A stretch of DNA of 64,000 bases from assembly GCA_910583555.1 (NCBI GenBank), contig CAJTXO010000010.1, positions 62,001-126,000 on the forward strand, written 5' to 3'. The stretch is from an uncultured Eubacterium sp. (lineage in GTDB: Bacteria > Bacillota > Clostridia > Lachnospirales > Lachnospiraceae). Below are positions 53,050 through 62,723 of this stretch, in pieces (the first letter of the stretch is position 1; every line of letters begins with the position of its first letter). The notes beneath the pieces were generated by a model. That model saw nothing but the letters and a program-made list of their open reading frames with translations, was not told the DNA's origin and did not search any database. Both the position numbers and the translations under genes were made by a program.

Positions 53050-54267
53050 ATGGAGTATGAAGAAAATTTGTTATTTACGCCCGAGGGTGTGAGGGATATT
53101 TACGGTGTGGAATGTGAAAAGCGGCGGCAGGTCGAGGCGGGCATCCATTCGATCATGAATCTCTACGGATTTCAGGATATCCAGACGCCTACGTTTGAAT
53201 TTTTCGATATTTTCAAGCGGGAGCGCGGCACCGTCGAGTCAAAGGAAATGTTTAAATTCTTTGACCAGTACAATAATACGCTCGTCCTCCGGCCGGATAT
53301 CACGCCGTCGATCGCGCGCTGTGTGGCGAAATATTACGCGGACGAACAGCTTCCGATTCGTTTTTGCTATGCGGGCAGCACGTTTATCCGCCGCCGCGGG
53401 TATCAGGGAAAACTTTCGGAGATTTCCCAGATCGGCGCGGAATTGATGAACGACGCGAGTTCCGATGCGGATGCGGAAATGATCGCCCTGACCGTGGAGT
53501 GTCTGGCAAAAGCGGGGTTAGAGGAATTTAAGATCGATGTCGGACACGCCGGGTTTATCCGCGGCATTATGGAAGAGACCGGGTTTTCGAAACAGGAAGC
53601 CAAGCAGTACAAGACGCTGCTCGCAAATAAAAATATGTTTGGCGTGGAGCAGATGATGGAAGAGAAGGACATCTCCCCGGAGTGGAAGGAGTTTTTAGTC
53701 CGGCTGCCCGATCTGTTCGGCGGGAAGGAAACGCTTGCCTACGCGAAGAAATACATACATCACCCGCTTGCCCTTGAGGCGATCGAGCGGATGGAACGGG
53801 TGTATGAGATTTTGGATATTTATGGAGATCTCGGACAGTGTGTGACGTTTGACCTCAGTATGCAGAGCCACTATGAGTACTATACGGGTATCATATTTAA
53901 AGCGTATACGTATGGGACCGGTGAGGCGATCGCCACCGGCGGGCGGTACGATAAACTGGTGGAGCAGTTTGGAAAGAAGACGCCGGCGGTAGGGCTGGCG
54001 ATCGTGCTCGACCAGCTGATGAACGCCCTCGGCCGGCAGAAGGCGGATATCCCGACCGATGAAAACGGCGTACTCGTTTTGTACCACTCGGCGCAGCGAA
54101 AGACCGCGATCCATACGGGAAACCGTTACCGGGACGAGGGACGGCGGGTCATGCTCATGCGCAAAAACGCGGAGACCGCACTGGACGAGTACCGGCAATA
54201 TGCCGAACAACATCAGATCGCTACGGTTTTGTATGTGGAATCGGACGAGAGTGTGAAACAGATTTGA
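53050..54267 (+). CDS. hisZ: ATP phosphoribosyltransferase regulatory subunit
   Basis: 405 residues from the ATG at 53050. It is a paralogue of class II histidyl-tRNA synthetase without tRNA charging: TPEGVRDIYGVECEKRRQVE at the N-terminus, FKFFDQYNNTLVLRPDITPS as motif 2-like region, and GEAIATGGRYDKLVEQFG near the C-terminus. HisZ is needed to make short-form HisG active and feedback-sensitive, and hisG follows in the same direction. A small C-terminal domain ends VLYVESDESVKQI. Confidence 0.92.
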   Translation: MEYEENLLFTPEGVRDIYGVECEKRRQVEAGIHSIMNLYGFQDIQTPTFEFFDIFKRERGTVESKEMFKFFDQYNNTLVLRPDITPSIARCVAKYYADEQLPIRFCYAGSTFIRRRGYQGKLSEISQIGAELMNDASSDADAEMIALTVECLAKAGLEEFKIDVGHAGFIRGIMEETGFSKQEAKQYKTLLANKNMFGVEQMMEEKDISPEWKEFLVRLPDLFGGKETLAYAKKYIHHPLALEAIERMERVYEILDIYGDLGQCVTFDLSMQSHYEYYTGIIFKAYTYGTGEAIATGGRYDKLVEQFGKKTPAVGLAIVLDQLMNALGRQKADIPTDENGVLVLYHSAQRKTAIHTGNRYRDEGRRVMLMRKNAETALDEYRQYAEQHQIATVLYVESDESVKQI

Positions 54268-54309
54268 AGAAATGATGCGCAAAAAATCGTGCGCGGAAAA
54301 GAGGATGCT

Positions 54310-54954
54310 ATGAAATATATCACGATCGCGCTGGCGAAGGGAAGGCTTGCCAAACAGACGCTTGCGCTATTGGAACAGAGCGGCATTACGTGTGAGGAGA
54401 TGAAGGATAAGGAGACGAGGAAGCTCATCTTTGTCAATGAGGAACTCGGGCTGAAGTTTTTCCTCTCGAAGACGTCAGATGTCCCTACATATGTAGAATA
54501 CGGCGCCGCGGATATCGGCGTGGTGGGAAGCGATACGATCCTGGAGGAGGGCCGGAAGATATTAGAAGTTCTGGATCTGGGACTCGGTAAGTGCCGGATG
54601 TGTGTGGCGGGGCCGGTGTCAGCGAAGGAGCTTCTCATGAAAAATGAGATCATCCGGGTGGCATCAAAATATCCGAAGATCGCGAAAGATTATTTTTATA
54701 ATAAAAAGCACCAGACCGTAGAGATCGTGAAATTAAACGGTTCGGTGGAGCTGGCGCCGATCGTCGGGCTCTCCGAAGTGATCGTCGATATCGTGGAAAC
54801 CGGTTCGACGCTGCGGGAAAACGGCCTGGAGGTGCTGGAGGAAATATGTGATCTGTCGGCGCGCGTCGTCGTGAACGAGGCGAGTATGAAAATGCAGCGG
54901 GAGCGCATTACGGATCTGATCCGGGATTTAAAGAGCGCCATCCATCAGGGGTGA
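54310..54954 (+). CDS. hisG: ATP phosphoribosyltransferase (short form)
   Basis: 214 residues from the ATG at 54310, preceded by AGAGGATG. It is the first enzyme of histidine synthesis, joining ATP and PRPP. MKYITIALAKGRLAKQTLAL at the start and YVEYGAADIGVVGSDTILEE and ELAPIVGLSEVIVDIVETGS later are typical; the last is the PRPP site. It lacks the C-terminal regulatory domain of the long form, which agrees with hisZ upstream. It is followed after 35 bp by hisD. Confidence 0.95.
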   Translation: MKYITIALAKGRLAKQTLALLEQSGITCEEMKDKETRKLIFVNEELGLKFFLSKTSDVPTYVEYGAADIGVVGSDTILEEGRKILEVLDLGLGKCRMCVAGPVSAKELLMKNEIIRVASKYPKIAKDYFYNKKHQTVEIVKLNGSVELAPIVGLSEVIVDIVETGSTLRENGLEVLEEICDLSARVVVNEASMKMQRERITDLIRDLKSAIHQG

Positions 54955-54989
54955 CAGCGGAATATAGAACAAAGAAGGAGGACAGCAGC

Positions 54990-56279
54990 ATGAAACGGTT
55001 ACAGGTCAATGACGCGTCGCTTGAGAATATGCTGGAGACATTGTTAAAACGCAGTCCGAACCAGTATGACGAGTATCAGCAGAAAGTGACGGAGATACTC
55101 GGGCAGGTGAGGGCAAAGGGCGACGAGGCGTTATTTGCTTATACAAAACAGTTTGACGGGGCGGACATTACGAAGGAATCCATCCGGGTGACGGAGAAAG
55201 AGATCGAAGAGGCGTACTCCCTCGTGGATGACGGACTGATCGACGTAATGAAAAAGTCGCTCGCCAATATTCGGGATTTTCATGAGAAACAGATGAGAAA
55301 AAGCTGGATCGAGACGAGGGACGACGGTGTGATCCTCGGGCAGCGCGTGACGCCGCTCGCCAGTGCCGGCGTGTATGTGCCGGGCGGAAAGGCGGCCTAT
55401 CCGTCCAGCGTCCTGATGAATATCATACCGGCCAAGGTGGCCGGCGTGGAGCGGATCGTTATGACGACACCGCCGGGGGCGGACGGGAAAGTGACGCCTG
55501 TGACTCTCGTGGCGGCGCATCTGGCCGGGGCGACGGAAGTATATAAAGTGGGCGGTGCGCAGGCGGTCGCAGCGCTTGCCTACGGTACGGAGTCTATTGA
55601 AAAAGTGGCGAAAATATGCGGTCCGGGAAATATTTTCGTGGCGCTCGCCAAAAAGAGTGTATACGGCCATGTCAGTATCGATTCGATCGCCGGGCCGAGC
55701 GAGATACTCGTGCTCGCGGACGAGACCGCGAATCCGCGGTATGTGGCGGCGGATCTTCTGTCCCAGGCGGAACACGATGAACTGGCCTCGGCGATCCTGG
55801 TGACGACGAGTGAGGAATTGGCAGACCGCGTCGAAGGGGAGATCGAGGGATTTCTGAAACAACTGAGCCGTGCGGACATCATCCGCAGATCACTGGATCA
55901 ATATGGTTACCTGTTAGTGGCGCCGGATATGGAGCACGCGGTCCGCGCGGTGAATGAGATTGCTTCGGAGCATTTGGAGATTTTGACGAAAAATCCATAT
56001 GATACGATGACGAGAGTGAAAAACGCAGGTGCGATCTTCCTCGGGGAGTACAGCAGTGAGCCGCTCGGAGATTATTTTGCCGGCCCGAACCACGTTCTGC
56101 CGACGAATGGAACCGCGAAATTTTTCTCTCCGCTCGGCGTCGATGATTTCATCAAGAAATCGAGCCTGATCTCGTATTCGAGAGAGGCGCTGGAGGAGAT
56201 CCATCAGGACATTATCCAGTTTGCCAAAGCGGAGGGGCTGACCGCGCACGCCAATTCGATCGCGGTGCGGTTTGAATAG
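54990..56279 (+). CDS. hisD: Histidinol dehydrogenase
   Basis: 429 residues from the ATG at 54990, preceded by AAGGAGGA; the frame runs back into hisG but has no site there. It performs the last two steps of histidine synthesis. Motifs: ASAGVYVPGGKAAYPSSVLM, VGGAQAVAALAYGTESI, KICGPGNIFVALAKK, SIAGPSEILVLAD, SQAEHDELASAI with the zinc and catalytic residues, and LGDYFAGPNHVLPTNGTAK. It is the last his gene of this small cluster; hisB, hisH, hisA, hisF and others must lie elsewhere. Confidence 0.95.
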   Translation: MKRLQVNDASLENMLETLLKRSPNQYDEYQQKVTEILGQVRAKGDEALFAYTKQFDGADITKESIRVTEKEIEEAYSLVDDGLIDVMKKSLANIRDFHEKQMRKSWIETRDDGVILGQRVTPLASAGVYVPGGKAAYPSSVLMNIIPAKVAGVERIVMTTPPGADGKVTPVTLVAAHLAGATEVYKVGGAQAVAALAYGTESIEKVAKICGPGNIFVALAKKSVYGHVSIDSIAGPSEILVLADETANPRYVAADLLSQAEHDELASAILVTTSEELADRVEGEIEGFLKQLSRADIIRRSLDQYGYLLVAPDMEHAVRAVNEIASEHLEILTKNPYDTMTRVKNAGAIFLGEYSSEPLGDYFAGPNHVLPTNGTAKFFSPLGVDDFIKKSSLISYSREALEEIHQDIIQFAKAEGLTAHANSIAVRFE

Positions 56280-56282
56280 GGT

Positions 56283-56900
56283 CTATGAAATATTCGATAA
56301 CAGAAAGTTCAGGACACCGGTTGCATTTCCGGTGCCCTTTTCTAATAATGAAATCAGTCCGCGTATCGTCTGCGCGATCTCTTCTTCTGACGCGGGCACG
56401 ATCGTATTGTCTAATTTCAGCGTCAGCACAATGAGAACGATCTCGGCCAGTGCGGCCGGGTAGTCAAATTCAATGTCCCCGGTTTCAATTCCCTGTTCAA
56501 TGATCGACGTGAGAACGGGTTTTAATTCCGTGACGAGATAGTTGATATATGTCTGGTGCAGGAACGCCTTTTCGGCGCCGGTCATCGTAGAGGACTTTCC
56601 TTGACGGAGAAATTCGGCGGAGGACGTGCGGCACGCCTGAAAGAGCATGGCCATCCGGGTAAAAGCGGGGATGTTTGTTTGCGCCGTCAGGTTTTTGGCA
56701 AGTTCGAGCGGTTTTTTATAACTTCGCTCAATGAGAGCTTCTAAAATTTTATCTTTGGAAGAAAAATAGTAATAGATACTTCCTTTTCCGATACCGGCCG
56801 TCCGGGCAATCTCCTGAACGGATATGGTTTTCATCTCTTTTTTTTCTAATAACGTCTGAAGCGCGTCTAAGATCAGGTCGTATTTGGTTCGGTCTTTCAT
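56283..56900 (-). CDS. TetR/AcrR family transcriptional regulator
   Basis: 205 residues, convergent with hisD and only three bases from it. The N-terminal helix-turn-helix is typical: KMKTISVQEIARTAGIGKGS followed by IYYYFSSKDKILEALIERS (residues 20-60). The C-terminal ligand domain is helical with no recognisable subtype. The start follows AGAGAAAGCAA. No divergent target gene is close: upstream is non-coding, then conjugative-element debris. It may control itself or a distant transporter. Confidence 0.88.
   Translation of the reverse strand: MKDRTKYDLILDALQTLLEKKEMKTISVQEIARTAGIGKGSIYYYFSSKDKILEALIERSYKKPLELAKNLTAQTNIPAFTRMAMLFQACRTSSAEFLRQGKSSTMTGAEKAFLHQTYINYLVTELKPVLTSIIEQGIETGDIEFDYPAALAEIVLIVLTLKLDNTIVPASEEEIAQTIRGLISLLEKGTGNATGVLNFLLSNIS
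56312..56343 (+). terminator. Terminator of the his operon inside the tetR end
   Basis: CACCGG/CCGGTG with two further G-C pairs beyond a mismatch, a short loop and a TTTTCT tail, 33 bp after the hisD stop. It lies within the last codons of the convergent tetR-type gene, so one sequence serves both. Confidence 0.6.
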
Positions 56901-57070
56901 TTGCTTTCTCTCTTTCTGTTTGTGCGTAGATGCTATATGAACCCTATTTTAGAACAATGTAAAGATAAAATCAAGGGACACTTTTCCCTTTTTTGGAAGA
57001 TGGATGGGGAAGAGGCAGGTCGTCCAGTGGATGGTAGTGCTTGTATTTTTTAAAAAAGCGAAATATAGCC

Positions 57071-57235
57071 ATGCGCTTTCCGGGAAATGCCCTTGATAAA
57101 TTCTGTTATGTCATGTGTTCACAGCTTCAAATCAGCTATGAAAAGCTGACCGAAAAAGAACGCACGGACTTGAAAAACATTATGAAAAAATCCGGCATCT
57201 ACAAGGATTCGCCTTTAGGAAGCCGGAAACGCTGA
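57071..57235 (+). pseudogene. Unrecognised gene fragment
   Basis: A 54-residue plus-strand frame (MRFPGNALDKFCYVMCSQLQ at the start, EKERTDLKNIMKKSGIYKD later) that reads like the tail of a real protein but has no ribosome site. It abuts the VirD4 fragment on the other strand. It is probably the 3' end of an accessory gene cut by rearrangement. The family is not recognised. Confidence 0.3.
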
Positions 57236-57259
57236 CAAGGAAATGCCGCTGTCTGGATT

Positions 57260-57437
57260 TTCCCGGCTTCGTATGGTGGCAATCAGTTTTTCCAGTTTGG
57301 GTATCTGCCCGATATTCGCCACTTCATCAAGCAGGCAGCGGACGTGTACGGGAAGCCTGCCGCCGTACACATCATCTGCCTTGTCGCACAAGAGGTTGAA
57401 AAGCTGCGTATACATCATGGCGACAATGAAATTGCGT
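57260..57437 (-). pseudogene. VirD4/TraG coupling protein, C-terminal fragment
   Basis: About 59 codons: NFIVAMMYTQLFNLLCDKAD then LPVHVRCLLDEVANIGQIPK and LEKLIATIRSRE, the well-conserved ATPase segment of type IV coupling proteins (Walker B region LLDEVANIG). Both ends are abrupt. Upstream, a different frame beginning MNDNIQTNTTG at 57476 with a strong AAAGGAGG site runs out of frame into it. Downstream, coupling-protein similarity stops after RSRE. It matches a later portion of the fragment at 62724, with about 60 residues missing between them. Confidence 0.75.
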
Positions 57438-57571
57438 TAATCGCCCTGTGGTGTTGGTCTGAATGTTGTCGTTCATGTTCCTCCTTTTGGACGCAAAAAA
57501 ACGCATGGTTTACAAATTTACTGTTCCATGCGCCTTTACGCTGTTATTTTGATATTAAATTGTTTTGCCGA

Positions 57572-58411
57572 TTATGCTAACTGCATAACCTCAGCTTCAA
57601 GTTCTTTTAATTCTTCAAGTGATAATGACGGGACATAATCCGCAATTTCTTCCAGTGACATTTTTCCTTTTTCAATCATTCTTTTCGCTGTTTCCCTTGC
57701 GCTTTCCTGCGCCGCCTCATGCCTTTCACTCTTGATAAACGACTTCATAATCTGTTCATCATCAAACAAACTCATCATAATCGTCACAACCTCCTTTTCC
57801 CTGTCAAGCAGATATTCTCTTAAAACATTCCTGTCCTTGCATATGCGGATTGTTTCCGTAACTGCCTTTTGTGTCATTCCATGCTGTTTTGTCTGCTCGT
57901 TAAAAACTTTGCAGAAAATAATGTACTGATTGATAATGTCGTCTGTATCGCTTTCATAGATAACCTTTGCTTTTACCTCAATGTCTATATCTGCACCCTC
58001 AAAAAATTCTTTAGACAGAGATATTTTATCGGGTTTTCTCCCTTTGTTTCCCGTAAATATTACATAAAGTTCGGGCTTTGGCATTTTTACTTTCCTGCTT
58101 TTGTAATAGTCTTGGCAGGTACGCTGAAAATATTCGTGATAGCTTTGCGCCAGATACAGCAAAACTCTTACTAAAATATTCACTGTCCATGTAGATTGTG
58201 CCTCCACAAGTATCATCAGCTTATTATTAGCAATAAAGCCTAAATCATTATACAGATTATCCGTCAATACATTTGTGATCGTCACATCTGTAAGGGAATC
58301 CTCTGTCGCTGTGGTGTCCTCTGGGTGGAGCGTTTTATACAGCTTTAGCAGATAACTCTTGTTTTGAAAAAGGTCAAGGAATACGCTGTTTTTTGCGGTA
58401 CGCTTTGCCAT
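57572..58411 (-). CDS. Rpn-type recombination-promoting nuclease / putative transposase
   Basis: 279 residues from the ATG at 58411 (MAKRTAKNSVFLDLFQ), chosen for GAGGAAG upstream; the frame stays open to 58507. It has the PD-(D/E)XK nuclease pattern of the Rpn/YhgA family: LTDVTITNVLTDNLYNDLGF and KLMILVEAQSTWTVN with the D...ExQ residues, then MPKPELYVIFTGNKG. The C-terminal helical part, EEIADYVPSLSLEELKELEA, is the usual end. Rpn proteins promote RecA-independent recombination. It appears intact, sitting between two broken conjugation genes. Confidence 0.85.
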   Translation of the reverse strand: MAKRTAKNSVFLDLFQNKSYLLKLYKTLHPEDTTATEDSLTDVTITNVLTDNLYNDLGFIANNKLMILVEAQSTWTVNILVRVLLYLAQSYHEYFQRTCQDYYKSRKVKMPKPELYVIFTGNKGRKPDKISLSKEFFEGADIDIEVKAKVIYESDTDDIINQYIIFCKVFNEQTKQHGMTQKAVTETIRICKDRNVLREYLLDREKEVVTIMMSLFDDEQIMKSFIKSERHEAAQESARETAKRMIEKGKMSLEEIADYVPSLSLEELKELEAEVMQLA

Positions 58412-58551
58412 GACTTCCTCTATCTGTTTTGTATCGTCCTGCACTTTAACACCTCGATTTCTAAAAATCTGTGACATAAGATACGATATATCCTGTTCCT
58501 GCCACACTTCAATTATACAAAAAAACGCTTGTCTTTACAATAAAATTCGCA

Positions 58552-59270
58552 TTAAATTTCTTCCTCCCTCCGTTTAATCTTGACTTGTTGCCTGTTCTGC
58601 TGTCGGCTCTCGTTCTGAAGCTCCCTCTCAAGGTTCTTCCTGTTATAGCTGATTACCTCGGCATACGCTAATTCTGTGGCGGTCTTGGTCTGCTCCTTGC
58701 CGATACTGTCATATTCAGACTGCAAAGACTGTATCTCGGCTTTCCACTGTTTCGGCGTTATCTTCTCGCCGTTCTGTAAAAGGCTCTGCATACGTTCCTT
58801 TAATTCGGTGTACTTCGATAAGCTGTCCTTATGCTCCTTATCGTATTTCATCTTAGCAAGTCCTTTGAGTGACTGGCTCTCCTTATAGGTGGCTTGGATT
58901 GGTGCATAGAGGGCATACATTTTTGACAGTTCCTTTAATCGGTTTAGTTTCTGCCCCTTTGAAAGATGTACCGTTTCCAACTGTTGGTATCTCTGTTCCT
59001 TATCCGCTGTGAATTTCGCAAGGCTCTCAAAGCTGTCTATCTTCCTTGTCGTGATGAATTTCTCCGCATTGTCGGCTGACTGCAAGGCGGTTCTGTCGGA
59101 TATTCTTCTTAGGTGCTTTCCGCTGACAATCGGCAGGTCAAGTCTGCCTTTGTGCTCCCTCACTTTCGCAATCATCTCCATGACTTCATTCTTCACGCTG
59201 ACTGCCGCATTTTTAATCTTGATATACTGTATGCTCTGTACTTCCTGCTTGGCAAGTTCAAACAACAATG
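58552..59270 (-). pseudogene. Relaxase, C-terminal fragment
   Basis: About 235 residues of the helical tail of a mobilisation relaxase: SVKNEVMEMIAKVREHKGRL, DSFESLAKFTADKEQRYQQL and EIQSLQSEYDSIGKEQTKTA, ending in a basic RQQNRQQVKIKRREEEI. The catalytic N-terminal domain with Tyr and the three-His motif is absent. Where it should begin there is instead a string of GC-rich hairpins (59285-59344), so the gene is truncated. The tail alone would not nick DNA. Confidence 0.65.
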
Positions 59271-59284
59271 CCCTCCGCAGGAGT

Positions 59285-59344
59285 CCCCGAAGGGCGCACA
59301 TACCACCGAAGGTGGTATATCTGTGCGCACCCCGTAAACGGGGT
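59285..59344. repeat. String of GC-rich hairpins at the relaxase break
   Basis: CCC-CGAA-GGG; then GCGCACA (59294-59300) and TGTGCGC (59322-59328) enclosing TACCACC-GAA-GGTGGTA; then ACCCCG-TAAA-CGGGGT (59329-59344). On the minus strand the loops are of the stable TTCG type. The block is sharply GC-richer than its surroundings and replaces the relaxase 5' part. Confidence 0.75.
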
Positions 59345-59382
59345 GAATACATTACCTCGGCTTTTCAGTGTCCTCGTCTTTG

Positions 59383-59724
59383 TCATTCCGTACCGCCCTC
59401 GCTTTCATTTTCGGCATTTGGGAGATTGGATTGTTGGGGAGTGGGTTCTCGATTTTCCGTTTTGATTTTGGATATAATCTGCTGACATTCCTTTGTCTGC
59501 AAGGCAACCGATAAGATACGGTTTAACTCGCCCTCGTCATAGCGGTAGCAGTCGGGGAAATACTTCACAATGATACCGCCCATGATGTACTTGTGGTGGT
59601 TCTCGGCTTTGCGTTTCTTCTCGTTCTGCTTTTTCTTTTCATTGGCTACACGCTGTTTCGCCTGTTGCAATGCCTGTAATGCCTTTTCTAAATTTTTGCT
59701 TGCGTCATTTTTGCTCTCAATCAT
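59383..59724 (-). CDS. DUF3847-like mobilisation accessory protein
   Basis: 113 residues: a Lys/Gln/Ala-rich N-terminal coiled coil (NLEKALQALQQAKQRVANEK), then HHKYIMGGIIVKYFPD and LNRILSVALQTKECQQIISK. This pattern fits the small DUF3847 proteins that sit in front of relaxases in Firmicute elements. The GAGG site is eight bases before the ATG. It is the gene immediately upstream of the broken relaxase on the same strand. Its role is inferred only from position. Confidence 0.55.
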   Translation of the reverse strand: MIESKNDASKNLEKALQALQQAKQRVANEKKKQNEKKRKAENHHKYIMGGIIVKYFPDCYRYDEGELNRILSVALQTKECQQIISKIKTENREPTPQQSNLPNAENESEGGTE

Positions 59725-59775
59725 CTTGATACCTCGTTCTTTCTGTGCTGTGCTGATAGTTTTTGAAAATAAAAA

Positions 59776-59810
59776 AGGTAGCGGATTGTCTGTTAAGATA
59801 ATCGCTACCT
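59776..59810 (-). terminator. Terminator of the methyltransferase gene
   Basis: On the minus strand AGGTAGCG...CGCTACCT with additional pairs ATT/AAT, followed by TTTTTT (59776-59771). It lies about 100 bp after the methyltransferase stop. Confidence 0.75.
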
Positions 59811-59907
59811 AAAGGTAAACAATATTCAGTTTTTTATATCTCCCCGACAGCTATAATATTAAATGACGGATTATTGAAGTTCTATAAGTTTTTCTGCTAT
59901 AAGAACT

Positions 59908-60537
59908 TTATTTTTGTCGATTAACCTTATAGCGTTGCTGTTTACGTTGCAATTTTTTTGATATATTATTTGTTGTTTTTTCTTTCTCTTTCATAGTTTT
60001 CTTTCTTTTTTCCGCAACAAAGACATAATACCCATTAATTTCATAAATCTTAACGCCACCAAAAACAGAAGTCAATTTATTTTTATACCAGTCAAGTCTT
60101 TTTGTAACCATAACCAGCTTCCCGCCCAAAATTAATTTTTTAAATCCAACCTCTATAAAATGCTTTGGAACAGAAAAGTCTGCATGATATGGTGGATTGG
60201 ACAATATAAGTGTAAAATTAGTTTCTTCTATATCCTTATAACCATCGCTCAATCTAATTCTAATATTGGGCACATTATTAAGATTTAAATTTTTATTAGT
60301 ACATTCTATTGCTTGTTCAGAAACATCACACATTATGACATTTTCTTCACCTATAAGTTTACCTGCCAGTATGCCAACAACACCGTATCCACATCCCAAA
60401 TCTAACACTTTATCATGCGGCAAAAAATCAACGACAGATAACATAGCTAATGTGCCAGTGTCAATCGAATGGGGCGAAAAAACTGAAGGTACAGTCTCAA
60501 ATACCATGTCAACATCTTTAATCCTTGCAGAAATCAT
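59908..60537 (-). CDS. Class I SAM-dependent methyltransferase (RsmC-like)
   Basis: 209 residues. SAM-binding motif I is KVLDLGCGYGVVGILAGKL, the acidic post-I residue is in VIMCDVSEQAIE, and the catalytic loop is LILSNPPYHADFSVP. NPPY is typical of enzymes that methylate amino groups of nucleic acid bases or Gln; the layout resembles the C-terminal half of RsmC. The C-terminal tail is very basic (KKLQRKQQRYKVNRQK), which fits RNA binding. GGAGG is five bases from the ATG. It is AT-rich cargo of the element. rRNA modification or resistance is possible but unproven. Confidence 0.8.
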   Translation of the reverse strand: MISARIKDVDMVFETVPSVFSPHSIDTGTLAMLSVVDFLPHDKVLDLGCGYGVVGILAGKLIGEENVIMCDVSEQAIECTNKNLNLNNVPNIRIRLSDGYKDIEETNFTLILSNPPYHADFSVPKHFIEVGFKKLILGGKLVMVTKRLDWYKNKLTSVFGGVKIYEINGYYVFVAEKRKKTMKEKEKTTNNISKKLQRKQQRYKVNRQK

Positions 60538-60809
60538 TACTTACCTCCTTGCATATATACTGAAATTATCTTACCACAACCATGTTCACAATTCCATTTA
60601 ATTTTACTTATTATCCCAATATCAGTAGATATGATTGATTGTTTTTGGTGCTGTTTTTTCTCCCATTAATTGTCGGGAGTTCGGATTGCGGAATATCATT
60701 GATGGGTATTTTCCACTTTGGGGAATAGGAGTTCATTTCTTACGGTAATCACCACATGAAAAAAGACTATAACCACCATTGCCATAGCCTTTTTCCCAAA
60801 ATCCATTTT
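60538..60809 (-). other. Intergenic stretch with a short peptide frame
   Basis: No complete gene. After the recombinase stop, another minus-strand frame stays open for about 35 codons (ELQTGGNVKNGFWEKGYGNG and then GYSLFSCGDYRKK) to a stop near 60738, with no start of its own. It looks like a shifted tail rather than an independent gene. The rest is AT-rich. Confidence 0.35.
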
Positions 60810-62686
60810 TTACATTACCGCCTGTTTGCAATTCAGCGAAGCTGAATTTGCCCTCGGTATGTTCGGAACTCCTGCATGAAAGTATATGCCCTTCTCCCTG
60901 TCCTCGGCTCTTATCTGTTCCTTTTGGCTCTCAATCTGCGCCCTTTTCTTCGCTTTGGTGCGTTCCTCATATTCTTTCTGTTTGCCGTTGGCTTTCCGTT
61001 TCAGATAATTTTGGTGCAGTCTGTCTTTTCTCGCCTCTTTCTTCCGCATTTCCTCCAGTTCTTCGGGTGTCGGCTCTTTCTCCGCCATAGTCGGCGGTAT
61101 GTATTCCCCGATAAAGTTAAAATAAATCTCTATCTTCTGTGTGGTGTCCGCACTTCCTTTTCGGTCACGCTCATGGACTAAGATTTTCTCCACAAACTCA
61201 TTCAGCATGAGCGTTGTCATTTCCTCTGCGTTGCTGTACCTCTCAACCAATTTGAGGAAACGTGCGGCAGATTTACGGTCATTTTCATACTGTGCCTGTT
61301 CCGTTTTGTAACCGTCCAGTTCGCTCTGTAGCTGTTCCTGCTCGCCCTCATATTGGTTGTAGAGCATGGTATAACGCTTGTCTGACAGTTTCCCCAATGC
61401 GTTATCCTCGTAAATCTTCGCAATCAGCATTTCCAGTTCCCCAATACGTTTTTCGCATACGGTCATTCGTTTTTTCTGTTCGGTAAAATCTACGGTCTGC
61501 CTGTCCTCGATATGCGACTGTATTTCTTCTGCAAAACGCTCTTTATCAAAATTAGCGTACTTGACAACTTCCCTAATCGTTTTTGCCGCTATTTCCATAA
61601 CGTGATCCGCTTTGATGCGGTGCGCCGACTTGCACAATGTCCCGACTGGCTGTTTCGCATAATTTCCGCATACATACATGGGAACACGCTTTCCGTTATT
61701 TACCCTGTGGACATACATTTTGCCGCCGCAATCGACGCAATACATCAGCCCTGTGAGTGGGTGCGCTTCGCCCCAACCATCGGGATAACGCCTTACCTGT
61801 CCTCTGATGCGCTGTACGTTGTCAAAGGTTTCTTGGTCTATGATAGGCGCATGGGTGTCCTCAAAGATTAACCACTGGTCTTTATCTACATAATGGCTCT
61901 TTTTATCCTTGAAATGCTTGCGTGTCTTGAAATTTACCGTATGCCCTAAGTATTCATGTTTCTGTAAGATATGCGCTATGGTGGAACTCGTCCATTTGTA
62001 GGGATATTTAATCTCCCTGTTCTGCCACAATCCCACGCTCAACTGCGCTTGGTGGTAGGCAGGAATGGGGATATGCTCGGCTGTGAATTGCGTTGCGATC
62101 TGATACGGACCGTAACCCTCCAAAGTCATTCGGAATATCCGTCTGACAATGGGCGCTGCTTCTTCCATTTATTCTTGTCCTCGCTGTCTTTCAGATAACC
62201 GTATGGCGGACTGCTCGCAACGTGCTTTCCGCTTTCTCCTTTTGCCTTAAAAGTGGACTTGATTTTCTTGCTGATGTCCTTTGCATAGTATTCGTTGATT
62301 ACATCTCGGAACGGAAGGAAATCATCGTCAAAGCCCGAACCTGTGTCAACACCCTCATTGACTGCAATCAATCTTACATTCGCCCTGCGTAACTGTTCCC
62401 GTAACATTCCCATCTGCACATAATTTCTTCCCAGCCGGCTCATATCTTTCACAATAATTGTTCCGATATTTACCTTCTCGACTTCGGCAAGCATGGATTG
62501 AAGCCCCTCACGCTCAAAGGTAGTGCCAGAGATTCCGTCATCAGTAAAATGACGTATGCCCGTAAAACCATTCTTTTCTGCATAATCCTCTAACATTGCC
62601 TTTTGGTTGGATATGCTGTTGCTCTCGCCCTGCAACTCGTCATCATGGCTCAATCTCTCGTATAATGCTGTTAAATCGTGACTCAT
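60810..62686 (-). pseudogene. Large serine recombinase, frameshifted
   Basis: The ATG at 62686 follows GGAGG. The first part (to 62126) has the resolvase domain: ALYERLSHDDE with the catalytic Ser, SNQKAMLEDYAEKNGF, DGISGTTFEREG and VKDMSRLGRNYVQMG. The second part (62168-60810) has the recombinase domain (EEAAPIVRRIFRMTLEGYG), a zinc ribbon (MYCVDCGGKMY...YVCGN...LC), and a coiled coil. The two parts are in different frames, broken at DKNKW, where several codons expected in the family are missing (length change not a multiple of three). It resembles TndX/TnpX-type transposases and is probably inactive. Confidence 0.82.
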
Positions 62687-62723
62687 AATCAATTCCCTCC
62701 TTTCCGCCAGTACCGCATAAATG

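Noticed and set aside
60738..60845. Gly- and aromatic-rich peptide as a possible bacteriocin or RiPP precursor
   Set aside because: There is no start codon or ribosome site of its own and no modification genes beside it; it overlaps the recombinase end in another frame.
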